This document shows, piece after piece, positions 8,240-17,469 of a DNA stretch of 64,000 nt. The stretch covers positions 124,001-188,000 of the forward strand of contig NZ_RXYA01000002.1 of NCBI RefSeq assembly GCF_008086595.1, given 5' to 3'. The notes under the pieces were generated by a model that was given only the letters and a program-made list of their open reading frames with translations, did no database searches and was not told the DNA's origin. Each line of letters starts with the position of its first letter. The first letter of the stretch is position 1. The stretch is from Acetobacterium paludosum. GTDB taxonomy: Bacteria > Bacillota > Clostridia > Eubacteriales > Eubacteriaceae. The position numbers were made by a program, and so were the translations under genes.

Positions 8240-9358
8240 TCATTCAAATGTGCTGGCTACTTCTTTTAACCATTTTGTAATTTCGATATGTTGCGGACAG
8301 CTTTCTTCACACTTCTTGCATTCAATACAGTCTGACGCTTTTCCATGCGTTTTGGTATAATTTCCATAATAGACACCTTGTGTTGAAAACACTTGCTTTT
8401 TACACTGCTTCTCAGCATTATATAAAGCAAAGTATTTGGGAATAGGTATATTCATCGGACACCCCTCCACACAATACTGACAAGCTGTACATGGAATGGC
8501 GATTGATTCATTAATGATCTTCATGATATTATTGATGATATCATATTCTTCTTTAACAAAAGGTTTGAACTCCTGCATATATCCGGTGTTATCCAGTAAC
8601 TGATCCATATTTGACATACCGCTTAATACGATCTTCACATTTTCCAGACTGGCTGCATAACGAATTGCCCAGGAAGAAATAGACATTCCCGGATGATAGG
8701 CTTTTAAGACTTCCGCTGCTTTGTCTGGAACCGCTGCAAGAGTGCCACCTTTAATGGGTTCCATCACTATAACCGGTTTACCATGCTTTGTGGCAATGTC
8801 ATAACATTTCCCGGACTGGATGCTCTCATTATTCCAATCCATATAGTTAATCTGCAGCTGTACAAAATCCACTTCCGGATGCGCGGTCAAAATTTCATCA
8901 AGCAAATCCGCATTATCGTGATAAGAGAAGCCGATGTTTCTGATTTTCCCCGCCTCTTTTTTCTTCTGGATAAATCCAAAACTGTCCATATTTTTTGCTG
9001 TTTCATAATGGGAAACATTAAGATTATGAAGGAGATAATAGTCAAAATAATCTACGCCGCATTTTTCCAGCTGTTCGTTAAAAATTCGTTCCTGATCTTC
9101 TTTTGCTTTTAAAAACATAGTTGGCATCTTGGTGGCAACCGTAAAAGAATCTCTCGGGTGTCGTTTAACCAGGGCTTCTCTTAAAGCAATTTCACTCTTA
9201 AAGTTATGATACATATAGGCTGTATCAAAGTAGGTAAACCCTCTTTCTAAAAAGGTATCCACCATTTTATTCAGTTGCTCCGTATCAATGCTTGTTGAAT
9301 CTTCCTGATTAGTTACCGGTAAGCGCATAAAGCCAAATCCCAGTTTTTTCTGTTCCAT
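8240..9358 (-). CDS. Aldo/keto reductase with C-terminal 4Fe-4S domain (372 aa)
   Basis: Same architecture as the 6415-7566 protein. The barrel has Tyr in [13 protein letters not shown], Lys in VATKMPT and His in [11 protein letters not shown]. The C-terminal cluster domain has [16 protein letters not shown] and [17 protein letters not shown]. The pair are diverged paralogues, not a recent copy: many loops differ. It is first in a unit with the merR gene and controlled from site 4. Linkage of a reductase to its own MerR regulator is a classic arrangement for inducible carbonyl detoxification, though the inducer is not known. Confidence 0.92.
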   Translation of the reverse strand: MEQKKLGFGFMRLPVTNQEDSTSIDTEQLNKMVDTFLERGFTYFDTAYMYHNFKSEIALREALVKRHPRDSFTVATKMPTMFLKAKEDQERIFNEQLEKCGVDYFDYYLLHNLNVSHYETAKNMDSFGFIQKKKEAGKIRNIGFSYHDNADLLDEILTAHPEVDFVQLQINYMDWNNESIQSGKCYDIATKHGKPVIVMEPIKGGTLAAVPDKAAEVLKAYHPGMSISSWAIRYAASLENVKIVLSGMSNMDQLLDNTGYMQEFKPFVKEEYDIINNIMKIINESIAIPCTACQYCVEGCPMNIPIPKYFALYNAEKQCKKQVFSTQGVYYGNYTKTHGKASDCIECKKCEESCPQHIEITKWLKEVASTFE

Positions 9359-9403
9359 ATCGGTATTCTCCTTTTTCTTTATTATTCAATATTTGTTTTA
9401 TTT

Positions 9404-9434
9404 ACCTTATCATATGGAGTCAACTCCAAGTCAA
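9404..9434 (-). promoter_or_regulatory. MerR-type promoter/operator of the aldo/keto reductase-merR unit (site 4)
   Basis: Minus strand TTGACT (9429-9434), 19 bp, TAAGGT (9404-9409). The spacer carries the dyad CTTGGAGTTGACTCCATA. A second dyad-like stretch, AATTAAGTTTACTTTAAG, lies just upstream at 9449-9466 without a matching -35, possibly an auxiliary or decayed site. Confidence 0.75.
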
Positions 9435-9500
9435 TAGCCATGTTCAATAATTAAGTTTACTTTAAGCCTAGGTCCTTCATCGTGAATACCAGTCTAATAA

Positions 9501-10877
9501 CTAGATCACCTTATAATTTGTCCATTTTTCGGAAAAATACCGCCAGACAAAAACGACGGCTTTGAAAATCCAGTCAACAAACATGGCTGCCCAGGTCCCA
9601 ATCATTCCCATATTGAAATTAATACTAAAGATATAGGCTAAAAATATTCTGCAGAAGATCATGGATACGATACTGATGATCATGGGAAACTTCGCATCTC
9701 CGGATGCCCGAAAGGTTACCGGTAATGAGTAAGCCAGCGGCCAGATCAGAATCATCACAATCGCATGCCCCCAGACAATCTGGGTTGTCCACAGGGTGGC
9801 TTCCGTCGAAAGTGAATAAATATTAAGAATCAATGGCAGTAAGGCCAGAACAATGGCCGAACTGATGATCTGAGCCACATAAAGCGTGCCCATAATTTTC
9901 TTGGTATAATATTTTGCCTGTTCATAATCACCCAAACCAACACAGCGTGATATGACAACGGTCAAGCCAAGGCCAACTGCCATGCCAGGCAGCACCTCAA
10001 ACATGACAATGGTTCCACCCACCGAGTTTGCCGCAATGGCAGCCGTGCCAAAGGTGGAAACCAGACTTAAGATAATGAGCCGCCCAAAATAGAACATGCC
10101 GTTTTCAAAACCTGAGGGTACCCCAATTTTCAGAATCTGTTTGATCATGGTTCCATCAAATTTGAAGCGGATTGATCTTTTCAAATACAAACAGTTATTT
10201 TTGTTCATCACCAGTGCAAGAATGATGATGGCTGCGCCCATACGGCATAACAAAGTCGGGATGGCAACGCCTGCTGTTCCCATATGGAACCCAAAAATCA
10301 ACACTGTAGTCATTGCCACATTTATAACATTCATGACCAGCATCACTTTCATCGGTAATTTGGAATTGCCCATGGTTCGAAATACTGCCGCTGTCGCGTT
10401 ATACAACCCCAGAAAAGGAATAGAAGCGGCAACAATTAATAAATAAGTACTGGCATGACTATAGACTTCGTCAGAGATTGCTCCGAATAAAACATGCAGT
10501 ATGGCTGTTCGAAATAAATAAATCAAAACCATAATGATAGCGGAGGTAACCCCGACAAACCAAATCAGCTGGTTCGACGCTTCATTGGCCTCTTTCATCT
10601 GTTTATTTCCCATATATTGTCCGGCAACGACTGCGCCGCCTGTTGCCAATGCCGCAAAGATACTAATGAGCAGTGCCATGACAAATTCCACCAGGGAAAC
10701 CCCAGATACCGCTGCTTCGCCAACATGAGCAACCAGAATGGAAGCGGTCAGTCCCACCATATATTCCAAAAATTGCTCAATGACCAGGGGGATAAATAAC
10801 TTGAACAAATCATTGTTCGTAAATAAATGTTGACCCCTCTCAACTCTTTTGATCTTTAATAATGCTGTTTTCTCCAA
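9501..10877 (-). CDS. MATE family multidrug/drug exporter
   Basis: Twelve-helix antiporter that exports organic cations or metabolites using Na+ or H+. The body shows the MATE repeat pattern: LFTNNDLFKLFIPLVIEQF, GAVVAGQYMGNKQMKEA, GNSKLPMKVMLVMNVINVA and later GVPSGFENGMFYFGRLI. The open frame extends to an ATG at 10991, giving 496 residues with an atypical charged 38-residue head. That ATG would lie only about 7 nt below the predicted transcription start of site 5. I prefer the TTG at 10877 (458 aa, AGGCGAG 8 nt upstream), which gives the usual MATE length and a normal leader. Its presence in the regulon suggests export of the inducing toxin or its product. Confidence 0.85.
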   Translation of the reverse strand: MEKTALLKIKRVERGQHLFTNNDLFKLFIPLVIEQFLEYMVGLTASILVAHVGEAAVSGVSLVEFVMALLISIFAALATGGAVVAGQYMGNKQMKEANEASNQLIWFVGVTSAIIMVLIYLFRTAILHVLFGAISDEVYSHASTYLLIVAASIPFLGLYNATAAVFRTMGNSKLPMKVMLVMNVINVAMTTVLIFGFHMGTAGVAIPTLLCRMGAAIIILALVMNKNNCLYLKRSIRFKFDGTMIKQILKIGVPSGFENGMFYFGRLIILSLVSTFGTAAIAANSVGGTIVMFEVLPGMAVGLGLTVVISRCVGLGDYEQAKYYTKKIMGTLYVAQIISSAIVLALLPLILNIYSLSTEATLWTTQIVWGHAIVMILIWPLAYSLPVTFRASGDAKFPMIISIVSMIFCRIFLAYIFSINFNMGMIGTWAAMFVDWIFKAVVFVWRYFSEKWTNYKVI

Positions 10878-11004
10878 TTTTATTTCTCGCCTTTCCTCTT
10901 CAAACACTTCGCTAAGTTTACCGATGACAGAGTTGATATAACTTCCTTCCGAAAGATAATCCTTTCCGCCTTGATCGGTTATATTTGACACATTTTATAA
11001 ATTG

Positions 11005-11035
11005 AGCTTAACATTTAGAGTGAACTCCAAGTCTA
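11005..11035 (-). promoter_or_regulatory. MerR-type promoter/operator of the MATE gene (site 5)
   Basis: Minus strand TAGACT (11030-11035, one mismatch to TTGACT), 19 bp, TAAGCT (11005-11010). The spacer dyad is CTTGGAGTTCACTCTAAA (11014-11031). Confidence 0.7.
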
Positions 11036-11091
11036 CCATTTTACCAATCTGGCCTTTTTTTAAATAAAATAAAGAAGGGCAGAGTAGACTT

Positions 11092-11101
11092 CCCCCCCCC
11101 C
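11092..11101. repeat. Run of ten C residues
   Basis: Homopolymeric C tract in the gap between the MATE promoter and the aldo/keto reductase remnant, just beyond the remnant's stop codon. Such tracts slip easily, but no coding or promoter element is phased with it here. Confidence 0.6.
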
Positions 11102-11159
11102 TTTTTATCCAATGCTGCTCAAAATTTTCTTTCGAAAAGGCAATTTAGGATGTACTATT

Positions 11160-11309
11160 TTATTTCTTGACCGGGGAACCGCCAAACACCTCTGACATTT
11201 CCTTCCTGTCAAGCTTTGCATCAATCGATGCCACTTCAGCTGTTATTAACTCAATACCAGCTGCATCAGCGTTCTCATCGAAATTTTTGCTTATGCGTTT
11301 TAACCTCAT
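11160..11309 (-). pseudogene. C-terminal remnant of an aldo/keto reductase
   Basis: A 49-codon frame starts with an ATG directly after the DUF362 stop. It reads KNFDENADAAGIELITAEVA, then a short helix and MSEVFGGSPVKK, which resembles the last 45 residues of classical aldo/keto reductases (helix before the C-terminus plus a SxVFGGS tail). The catalytic barrel is missing. It may be translated by coupling to DUF362 but cannot be an enzyme. Confidence 0.5.
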
Positions 11310-12149
11310 TCACATTGAAATCAGCTCATAATTTCTGGTCCCAAGGCCGATGGAATCGCCATGCTCCAAAGTATGAATAGCATGTCTGGATTCCATTCTT
11401 TCAATTAAGGCTTTCCCATCTGCGGCATAGACAAGATCCACACATGCCTGATCCAGTGCGACCGGATCAAGAGACGCAAGAATTCCGATATCATCCATTT
11501 CTGGTTTTGCTGGGTGGGCATCACAATCACAGTCCACTGACAGATTATTCATTACATTGATATATACAATATTTGCTCCCATATAGTCTGCAACACCTTT
11601 TGCCGCTTCAGCCATCGATTCCAGAAAATCATCTTGTGGCGTATCAATGCCAAAACCGGTGGTCTCTGTGCCCGCACTATGAATCAGGCTTTTTCCCATT
11701 GAAGATGCGATACCGATGGACATGTTTTTGATGACACCGCCAAAGCCTCCCATGGCATGCCCTTTAAAATGCGCCAAATTAACGACAAAATCATAATTTT
11801 TAAAACTTGCGCCCACCAGATCTTCTTGTAAATGTTTTCCGCCAACAATCGGAATACTCATATAACCTTCTGCATCCATAATGTCGACCGGCGCAATTGC
11901 TGTAAAGCCGTGTTCTTCCACTACCTTGCGATGGGACTCTGTATCTGCACGTTTGCCACCATAAGCAGTATTACATTCGATAATTGTGCCGTTTACAGCC
12001 TGCACCAATGGTTGGATGAGTTTTGGTGACAGAAAATAATGGCCTCCTGGTTCACCAGAAGATATTTTCACCGCTACTTTTCCGGTGGCTTTATGATCCA
12101 GTGCTTCATAAATAGCCAGAAGTCCCTCAGTACTAATATTTTTTGTCAT
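11310..12149 (-). CDS. DUF362 domain-containing protein (about 279 aa)
   Basis: Member of a family of uncharacterised proteins often found with iron-sulfur redox genes. KVAVKISSGEPGGHYFLSP, FVVNLAHFKGHAMGGFGGVIKNMS and GILASLDPVALDQACVDLVY are recognisable conserved blocks. Some family members carry an extra ferredoxin domain; this one does not. The annotated ATG at 12149 has no ribosome-binding site. The frame stays open upstream and encodes family-like VKTAVVYMTKNIS; a perfect GGAGG (12212-12216 complement) is followed about 9 nt later by an ATA at 12206, where an ATG would be expected. Controlled by MerR-type site 6. Function unknown. Confidence 0.88.
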   Translation of the reverse strand: MTKNISTEGLLAIYEALDHKATGKVAVKISSGEPGGHYFLSPKLIQPLVQAVNGTIIECNTAYGGKRADTESHRKVVEEHGFTAIAPVDIMDAEGYMSIPIVGGKHLQEDLVGASFKNYDFVVNLAHFKGHAMGGFGGVIKNMSIGIASSMGKSLIHSAGTETTGFGIDTPQDDFLESMAEAAKGVADYMGANIVYINVMNNLSVDCDCDAHPAKPEMDDIGILASLDPVALDQACVDLVYAADGKALIERMESRHAIHTLEHGDSIGLGTRNYELISM

Positions 12150-12229
12150 ATAAACAACTGCTGTTTTTACGTTGTCGCTGTGCTTTTTATTTAAAATTTG
12201 TTTTATGTGAAAGCACCTCCTTTTTTTTC

Positions 12230-12260
12230 ATTTTAGCACTTGGAGTGGACTCTAAGTCAA
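12230..12260 (-). promoter_or_regulatory. MerR-type promoter/operator of the DUF362 gene (site 6)
   Basis: Minus strand TTGACT (12255-12260), 19 bp, TAAAAT (12230-12235). The spacer carries the near-perfect dyad CTTAGAGTCCACTCCAAG (12239-12256). Confidence 0.75.
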
Positions 12261-12397
12261 GGTTTAAATTGATTTATTTCTAAATTAAATCTATTTCAGC
12301 AGTACACCTCCACAGGCATTTAAAACAAATATTATAAAATTAACGTTTCATAACCATTTAGACTAAAATAAAAAATAGCCGTAAGTTATTTAAACGA

Positions 12398-13225
12398 TTA
12401 TTCCGGTCTGAGTGGCCCATAAAAGTAGGATGCTGTCGCTCCGCCATCGATCAAGAAATCCGATCCGGTGATAAAGGCGCCCCGCTCAGTCATCAGCAAT
12501 TCTGCCAGATTCGCAACTTCATCGGCTGTGCCTGGACGTCCAGCTGGGCACTTAGCAAACATGTTTTTGTAAAAATCGCCTCTTGGTCCATTGAATTCAT
12601 CGATAGCTAAAGGCGTTACAATAATTCCCGGCGAAATCGAATTAATCCGGGCTTTCTTTTCTCCCCAGCGAATCGCTTCAAACATCACCCGCTTTTCATT
12701 GCAACGCTTGGCCATTTGATAAGCGTGCAAGGTATCCTTGATATTCTGAGGCTGCAGCACATCCAAATCAAGCAACGCTTCTGTTGGTGTTATTGCTAAT
12801 AACTCATCCATTTCTGCTCCAAGTTGAGGCATTCGATGTCCCGACTGACTGGAAATTGTTACGCCGACACCGCCGGGCGCTATGACTTTTCCCACTTCTT
12901 CAAGTAATACCGCCGTTCCATACAAATCGACCTTCAAAATAACTTCAATCGATGCCTGACTCGGTGATACCCCGGCCGAATTGATCAGTGCTGTAATTTC
13001 ACCATGTTTCTGTCCTTCTGCAATCAAATTCAAAATCGATTCTCGGGACGAAATATCGGTCTCAACTGATACCACATCAAATCCGGCTTCGTTCATTATT
13101 TTTGCTATTTCATCCGCATTTTTGATGTTTTTATCGCCCACAATTATTTTCTTGCCATAACCGACTCTTCTGGCAATCGCCATTCCGATTTGCCCGGCAC
13201 CTGTCCAAAGTATTACATCTTGCAT
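12398..13225 (-). CDS. Short-chain dehydrogenase/reductase (275 aa)
   Basis: NAD(P)-dependent oxidoreductase of the classical SDR fold. The dinucleotide loop is TGAGQIGMAIARR (a TGxGxxG variant), the Asp for acidic cofactor contact is in VETDISS, catalytic Ser lies in TISSQSGH and Tyr/Lys in AYQMAKR. The C-terminal GSDFLIDGGATASYF is typical. The frame extends six codons further to 13243, but AAGGAGAG sits ideally before the ATG at 13225, so that start is chosen. It follows the 13277-13807 flavoprotein by about 50 bp and is probably cotranscribed. Substrate unknown. Confidence 0.9.
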   Translation of the reverse strand: MQDVILWTGAGQIGMAIARRVGYGKKIIVGDKNIKNADEIAKIMNEAGFDVVSVETDISSRESILNLIAEGQKHGEITALINSAGVSPSQASIEVILKVDLYGTAVLLEEVGKVIAPGGVGVTISSQSGHRMPQLGAEMDELLAITPTEALLDLDVLQPQNIKDTLHAYQMAKRCNEKRVMFEAIRWGEKKARINSISPGIIVTPLAIDEFNGPRGDFYKNMFAKCPAGRPGTADEVANLAELLMTERGAFITGSDFLIDGGATASYFYGPLRPE

Positions 13226-13276
13226 TTTAATCTCTCCTTCCATAAACCAATATTACTTCCGTATAATCCTGCTCTT

Positions 13277-13807
13277 TCACAATTTATTTCCAATTTCATA
13301 AGCCTGCTCAAAAGCCGGATGCTTAAATACATCCCCTTTGTCCCAGGCCCCGGTTCCATAGATAATCTCCATTTCCAAAGCTTCCGGTAAACAACACAGG
13401 AATCCGCGAAACCCTGCGATTGTCTCATCAACCGCGTTCCGATTGGGATCTGCTGCGGTAACCACAAAATAAAACTGCTTGTTCTTCATTTCTTTGTAAT
13501 GGGTGATACAGCGATCAATCACCATTTTCATCTGTGCATTCATCGAATAAAAATATACCGGAACCGATAGCACAATAATCTCTGCATGGATCATTTTCTG
13601 CTGAATTTCTTCCATATCATCATCTATTGCACAGACACCATTCTTAAGACAAGCATAACAAGCAAGACACGGGTTAATCTTCTGATTTCTAATTTGAATT
13701 TTCTCGGTATCATGCCCGGCTTCTTTTGCACCCTTTAAGAACTGATCACAAAGCACGTCTGAATTTCCTCCGACGCGGGGACTTGCACTAATTGCCAATA
13801 CTTTCAT
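13277..13807 (-). CDS. Iron-sulfur flavoprotein, NADPH-dependent FMN reductase fold (176 aa)
   Basis: Close in plan to the 1067-1603 protein: phosphate loop SASPRVGGNSDVLCDQFLKG, cluster CLACYACLKNGVC (CxxCxxCx4C), and VLSVPVYFYSMNAQMKMVIDR. The start has AGGAGG four bases upstream. It leads a two-gene operon with an SDR. The 1067 operon also pairs this family with carbonyl enzymes, so electron transfer to carbonyl or quinone substrates is a reasonable guess. Confidence 0.85.
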   Translation of the reverse strand: MKVLAISASPRVGGNSDVLCDQFLKGAKEAGHDTEKIQIRNQKINPCLACYACLKNGVCAIDDDMEEIQQKMIHAEIIVLSVPVYFYSMNAQMKMVIDRCITHYKEMKNKQFYFVVTAADPNRNAVDETIAGFRGFLCCLPEALEMEIIYGTGAWDKGDVFKHPAFEQAYEIGNKL

Positions 13808-13982
13808 TTTTCCTCCTTATTTAAAGCTAAATTTATCAAATCATCAATTTAATGATCGTACTAAACTGCCACACAAATACTCACTTAAACGCATCATCTG
13901 ATCCTTATTTTAATCCGTTCCCTTCTAAAGTACAATTTTATTATCAGCCCTATTCCATAAGATAATCTTATGCTAAAACTAT

Positions 13983-14020
13983 AAAAAGACTGCCTCCATA
14001 ACCATGAACGCAGTCTTTTT
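13983..14020 (-). terminator. Terminator of the LysR gene
   Basis: Arms AAAAAGACTGC (13983-13993) and GCAGTCTTTTT (14010-14020) directly follow the LysR stop; transcript ends in a T run on the minus strand. Confidence 0.8.
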
Positions 14021-14910
14021 CAGTTTCCTTTATTGAATTTAGATTTAAGTATTTCTGAGAATTCTTTAAGCTTACTAACTGAATTATTGACCTTCCAGAA
14101 TGCACAATACCTTCGGTGTACTGGTGAACCTCGCTTATAAAGAGGGACCCGGGAAATGGTTGTCCCAAACTGACTCGGCCTTTCTCCACCCTCTATTGGC
14201 ATAAAGCCTTTTCCACCAACAACCATCAGTCGCGCTTCTTCTAAATTATCAAAAAACAAAAAATCTCCTTTGAATCCGACAATATCGCGATAGTAAGTTT
14301 GTTCGGTTTCCCACTGATTTTGTGACGCGACTAATATACACGAGATTTTCCGAAGCTGCTCCGTCGTCACCCACTCAAAATCAGCGATTGGATTTCTGCT
14401 GGCAATCTCAATGTGACAACAACTTTCAGTCAATAACAGATTCACATACTCATCCGAAAAAGCCCGTCGTTGATCGTTCAACACCAGGTCTAACTTGCCT
14501 AAACGGAGATGATCATATAAATCCTCATGGTTTCCGGTTATAATCTGAACCGCGACATCCAGATATTTTGCCGAAAAATCAATCACCGCCAATTGGATCT
14601 CATTACCACCATAACTTTTCAAATATCCAATTCGAAGTTCTGCCTGTTCATTATGACCGATTCGCATCGTTTCTCGGCACAGTGCTTCAAATTCAGAAAG
14701 GATCACCGAACTTTTCTGGTAAAAATGTTCACCTGCTGGCGTCAGAAAAAACTTCCGTTTTTCGCGAACAATGAGTTGCACCCCCAACTCATTTTCTAAT
14801 GCCTGGATCTGCTGAGAAATAGCCGACTGAGAAATAAAGCATTCTTCGGCAGCCTCGGTAAAACTTTGATTACGAACCACGGATTGAAAATACCTGATTT
14901 GCTTAAGCAT
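14020..14910 (-). CDS. LysR family transcriptional regulator (296 aa)
   Basis: N-terminal helix-turn-helix (SFTEAAEECFISQSAISQQI) with the ALENELGVQLIVREKRKFFLTPAG continuation (residues about 30-65), then a periplasmic-binding-like effector domain. Length normal for LysR. It is on the same strand as the flavoprotein-SDR operon downstream and 60 bp below the small Cys-rich gene, so it may be cotranscribed with that gene. LysR proteins usually act on a neighbouring promoter; no T-N11-A box could be assigned with confidence. Effector unknown. Confidence 0.92.
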   Translation of the reverse strand: MLKQIRYFQSVVRNQSFTEAAEECFISQSAISQQIQALENELGVQLIVREKRKFFLTPAGEHFYQKSSVILSEFEALCRETMRIGHNEQAELRIGYLKSYGGNEIQLAVIDFSAKYLDVAVQIITGNHEDLYDHLRLGKLDLVLNDQRRAFSDEYVNLLLTESCCHIEIASRNPIADFEWVTTEQLRKISCILVASQNQWETEQTYYRDIVGFKGDFLFFDNLEEARLMVVGGKGFMPIEGGERPSQFGTTISRVPLYKRGSPVHRRYCAFWKVNNSVSKLKEFSEILKSKFNKGN

Positions 14911-14969
14911 GATTCTCTCGTTCTCCTCTATTTACAAACTTCAGTTTGATGGTAAATAACTGGCTCATA

Positions 14970-15284
14970 TTATTTTGTTAATATCACGCTTACATCCCTG
15001 GGCAAAGCTAAACCGGCGGCTACTTCCACTGCTTTGGTTATTCCCATGGGAACGGGACAGGCAGCATGCCTGCAATTAACACGGCAGGCTTCATAGATAG
15101 GTCCTTCACCGATCTTGCCAAAGACACAAGCCATCCCATCAACTTCTTTTAAAGCATCATTTAATTTCTGAAAAGCGGGACAATCGGTCAAAATTTCCAG
15201 GGTAACAATGCCCTGACCAGAACTTTCTGCCTTTACCTCGGTTGTAAAACCACAAACGCCACTTGCGATTATTGCTTTTGCCAT
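14970..15284 (-). CDS. Small conserved cysteine-rich protein (104 aa), function unknown
   Basis: Not recognised with certainty. Cys11 (SGVCGFTTEV), Cys in LTDCPAFQKL, one in DGMACVFGK and a cluster CRVNCRHAACPVPMGITKAV suggest a metal or Fe-S site. The rest looks like a compact alpha/beta fold. Similar small proteins occur in anaerobes near corrinoid and redox genes. It lies 60 bp upstream of lysR on the same strand. No signal peptide or membrane segment. Confidence 0.75.
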   Translation of the reverse strand: MAKAIIASGVCGFTTEVKAESSGQGIVTLEILTDCPAFQKLNDALKEVDGMACVFGKIGEGPIYEACRVNCRHAACPVPMGITKAVEVAAGLALPRDVSVILTK

Positions 15285-15364
15285 AACTTTCTCCTTAATA
15301 TTGTTTCAACAAGTATTTTCATTTAGTGTATTATAGCACAATTGGTCATCAGAAAATCTTGATC

Positions 15365-17398
15365 TTAAGTTAATGATAATCTCCCCCTCTGATCGTTGAG
15401 AAGAAAATTATAATACGCCTCTTCACCAATGGGTTTTGAATAATAATATCCCTGCAAGCAGGTTACCCCGTGTTCATTCAGGTAGATCGCCATTTCTTCT
15501 GTTTCCACACCCTCTGCTACAATTTTGACATTCAATTGATGCAGCAACCGAATCACACTTTCTAAAATTGCATTGGCTTTCCCGCTTTCTTCTGAGAAAC
15601 AAGGCCAAATTAAACTTTTATCGAGTTTTACCAGATCATATGTCACTTCTGCCATCCGGGACAGGTTGGAGTAGCCAGTTCCAAAATCGTCCATTGAAAA
15701 GCTGCAACCCATATCCCTAAGTTCATGCATATTTACCTGGAGCATTTCTCCTGACTCCACAAATGCAGTTTCTGTAATTTCCAAATTGATAAAACCCGGT
15801 GTTATTTCATATTTCTGCATAATCTTCTGCAACTGACTGGGTAGATCCGGATGCATACACTGAATACCGGATAAATTAACTTCAATATATTCAATCCCTA
15901 TTTCCTGAAGGCACTTTTTACGGGCAAAAGCACAAACTTTTTCAAATACGATCTGACCCAACTCCATTATCATACCTTTTTTCTCAGCAATGGGAATAAA
16001 CTCTTCCGGTGAGACAAAACCGACAGTGGTGGTATCGGTTAAGCGTACCAGTGCTTCTGCCGAAAGAAAATCCCCTGTCTTTGAATGATAAATCGGCTGA
16101 TATACCATATCAAAGCCCTGGTTTGCAATAGCATCCCGAAGGATATTTTCAATAGTCGTGTAACGCATCTTTTGACTGATGATCTCCTCATCCAGAAAAT
16201 GAACATTGGTATCTGACCGTGCTTCATTATGGTTTGCCATATAATTCATCATTTCATACACTTCGTCACAGCTAGACTGTTCTTTGTATACATCTGTTAA
16301 AATAACATCTATATGTGCTTTTATTGCTATGGTGTATTGTGAACAGGTGATCGGTTCTTTGATAAACATTGAGAGCTGGTTCAATTGATCCTGGATGGAT
16401 TCCAGAGGTTGCTCGACTAAAAAAGTCATCACATTGCTTCGGGTATGATAAGCACTTGATAAAAAGGTGTTTCTAATCTTTTTTCGCTTGTGTTGCATGC
16501 TGAATTCATATACCTGTTTCATCATTTTTCCATGAAAATGCTCCTCAAGCTGAAATACTTCATTCATCTGATCGCCAATGATTTTTAGCACATGATTAGT
16601 GCGGTCATGTCCCACCATGGTTTGAATTTTGTTCAAATCATCAACTACTACACTCACAAGGATCAGCGATCTGTCTGCTTCTTTTTTTTCTTCCATCATC
16701 AGATGAAATGCTCTTTTGTTGAAAGTTCCCGTATCTTCATCCACATATTCCTTAGGGTTTTCAAGCGATAAGTAAATAAATAGAATCATGAGCGTAATGG
16801 TCACCCCTAACGTGAGCAGTCCATGATTGAAGAATTGAACGACCACGCCTCCAATCAAAACCATGACACCAAGTCGAATGGCAAAACGGTTATCTTTACC
16901 AATTGTATCCTTATATAAAAAAGTGTCGATAATAATCATGATGCCATAAATCAGAACAGTTAACGAGAAGGCATCAGTCATTGATCCATAAGCATAGACG
17001 TGATTATCCTCGATATAATAATTCAGTTCACCAAACACGATCATATACATCGGGAAAAGAAGCAACAAAAGACTAAATGTCAACTTTTTCCATTCCATTC
17101 GTTTCTGATTATGCCCTAGAATTTCAACATACCAGAACAAAAATGCCACAATCATGATTAGCGTTGCATAAAAAAGCTGATTGCATAATCGATTGATCAG
17201 CGGTGAAACCACGTCCATATATATGATGGTATAAACTTTAACAAGGTCAAAAAATAAATTTCCTGCTGTAAAAAAAAGCATCATTGAAAAAAAATAATTC
17301 GATAAAAGCGGTAATTTTTTATTCCTGATATGATCAGAATATACAATTATAAAAAAACATATGGTAACGATCTGAATCCTAGTGTCTAATATCATCAT
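15365..17398 (-). CDS. Membrane EAL-domain cyclic-di-GMP phosphodiesterase with degenerate GGDEF domain (677 aa)
   Basis: Degrades c-di-GMP. About seven membrane helices (residues 1-215) form an N-terminal sensor. The middle section (about 225-380) has the shape of a GGDEF domain but lacks the motif and is probably inactive. The C-terminal EAL domain keeps catalytic residues: SAEALVRL, EVNLSGIQC, LEITETAF, MDDFGTGYSNLS, LVKLDKSLI and VAEGVETEE. The frame could begin at 17410, but GGAG lies six bases before the ATG at 17398. It is monocistronic. It would lower c-di-GMP, opposing the cyclases at 30045 and possibly 58434. Confidence 0.9.
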   Translation of the reverse strand: MMILDTRIQIVTICFFIIVYSDHIRNKKLPLLSNYFFSMMLFFTAGNLFFDLVKVYTIIYMDVVSPLINRLCNQLFYATLIMIVAFLFWYVEILGHNQKRMEWKKLTFSLLLLLFPMYMIVFGELNYYIEDNHVYAYGSMTDAFSLTVLIYGIMIIIDTFLYKDTIGKDNRFAIRLGVMVLIGGVVVQFFNHGLLTLGVTITLMILFIYLSLENPKEYVDEDTGTFNKRAFHLMMEEKKEADRSLILVSVVVDDLNKIQTMVGHDRTNHVLKIIGDQMNEVFQLEEHFHGKMMKQVYEFSMQHKRKKIRNTFLSSAYHTRSNVMTFLVEQPLESIQDQLNQLSMFIKEPITCSQYTIAIKAHIDVILTDVYKEQSSCDEVYEMMNYMANHNEARSDTNVHFLDEEIISQKMRYTTIENILRDAIANQGFDMVYQPIYHSKTGDFLSAEALVRLTDTTTVGFVSPEEFIPIAEKKGMIMELGQIVFEKVCAFARKKCLQEIGIEYIEVNLSGIQCMHPDLPSQLQKIMQKYEITPGFINLEITETAFVESGEMLQVNMHELRDMGCSFSMDDFGTGYSNLSRMAEVTYDLVKLDKSLIWPCFSEESGKANAILESVIRLLHQLNVKIVAEGVETEEMAIYLNEHGVTCLQGYYYSKPIGEEAYYNFLLNDQRGRLSLT

Positions 17399-17469
17399 TT
17401 TTAACTCCATCTTTTCTTCAATAAAAATAGTGCGGCCAAAAATTATCCCGTAATTTTACCGGAACTTGT

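Noticed and set aside
11041-11160. Ten-C tract as a phase-variation switch
   Set aside because: It is not inside a coding region or between promoter hexamers of an intact gene.
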